DNA of 46,521 nucleotides from Candidatus Sphingobacterium stercorigallinarum. Lineage in GTDB: Bacteria > Bacteroidota > Bacteroidia > Sphingobacteriales > Sphingobacteriaceae. The translations under genes were made by a program, and so were the position numbers. The DNA is taken from contig DXCW01000157.1 in NCBI GenBank assembly GCA_019115805.1, forward strand, positions 1 to 46,521, given 5' to 3'. The notes beneath the pieces are model-generated. The model ran no database searches, was not told where the DNA came from, and saw only the letters and a program-made list of their open reading frames with translations. Below, piece by piece: positions 46,271-46,521 of this stretch; the first letter of the stretch is position 1; each line of letters opens with the position of its first letter.

Positions 46271-46521
46271 TAGTTTAGAGCGAAAAAAAGTGAAAATAAT
46301 CTTTTTTACCTGTCTGGCGCCGTAAAAGGAACTATGGATTGTTTCTGCTGTTTGCTGCGGTGCCGAACCTTCGGTTCCGGCATATTGTAAGGGGTGAAAA
46401 GCACGCAGAAGCATAGCTTTGAGGGTCTGGTGTAGCCGTTTTCGTTTCTAAAAGACCTGGACCCGGCAGCGGCATGATTCCCGAAAAACGGACCCGCTGT
46501 ACTCCGACAACTCTAGTGGAT
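46271..46521. other. Unidentified structure-rich stretch upstream of rpsA
   Basis: No frame here gives a recognisable protein; stops interrupt all frames at short range. It contains a GC-rich hairpin TGCCGAACC-TTC-GGTTcCGGCA (46361-46382, one bulged base) and further complementary segments (CCGTTTTCG at 46438-46446 with CGAAAAACGG at 46484-46493). I compared it from memory with tmRNA, SRP RNA and RNase P RNA and saw no match. It may be the end of an RNA gene or of a feature that continues past the window. Confidence 0.35.

Overview
The window is ordinary chromosomal DNA from a member of the Bacteroidota, most likely Sphingobacteriaceae or a close relative. The evidence is the long-linker FtsZ ending in an EIRPNNSFLHDNVD-like tail, a class B PBP with one PASTA domain, a 61-residue histone H1-like protein, CarboxypepD_reg-like/TonB-box proteins, a ~674-residue urocanate hydratase, and many TAnnTTTG promoter elements, the -7 box of the Bacteroidota primary sigma factor. 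The genus cannot be fixed from the sequence alone. I saw no mobile elements, CRISPR arrays, tRNAs or rRNAs.

Layout. 1-932: 3' part of tsaD (t6A modification). 1062-4824: an ECF sigma factor and an overlapping membrane protein that combines an anti-sigma-like N terminus with a TonB C-terminal domain, divergent from a YfbK-type von Willebrand A protein. 4886-8148: a lone LutB-like iron-sulfur protein and aspS, both on the minus strand, separated by a perfect 28-bp palindrome. 8482-24495: an uninterrupted plus-strand dcw cluster, mraZ-rsmH-ftsL-ftsI-murE-mraY-murD-ftsW-murG-murC-ftsQ-ftsA-ftsZ, preceded by a clear MraZ operator (10-bp-periodic GTGGG boxes) and closed by a terminator. murF, murB, ddl and lpxC are not in it. 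24567-30761: a histone H1-like protein, a TIM-barrel sugar isomerase/epimerase, an orphan NarL-type regulator, mscL, rpmH-rnpA-yidD-tsaB, corA and an OmpH/Skp-like lipoprotein. 30963-37342: gyrB, recQ and a membrane pyrophosphatase with the K+-dependent signature. 37415-44206: a LysR regulator divergent from a compact hutH-hutI-hutU-hutG histidine-degradation operon. 44270-46204: rpsA on the minus strand. 46205-46521: rpsA leader and an unidentified, structure-rich stretch.

How the genes work together. The dcw block makes the cytoplasmic and lipid-linked peptidoglycan precursors (MurE, MurD, MurC, MraY, MurG) and the divisome proteins that use them (FtsL, FtsI, FtsW, FtsQ, FtsA, FtsZ); its own first product, MraZ, probably controls it. 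The hut operon converts histidine to glutamate plus formamide in four steps, and back-to-back promoters between lysR and hutH suggest LysR control. TsaD and TsaB, at opposite ends of the left half, act in the same tRNA modification.

No clearly new system is proven here. The most unusual items are the sigma/anti-sigma-TonB/VWA module, whose two exported proteins share the same Ig-like domain plus TonB-box-like motif; the palindromes on both sides of lutB that share a 10-mer; the extra pair of MraZ-like boxes facing aspS; and DnaA-box-like 9-mers upstream of mraZ, ftsZ and gyrB.
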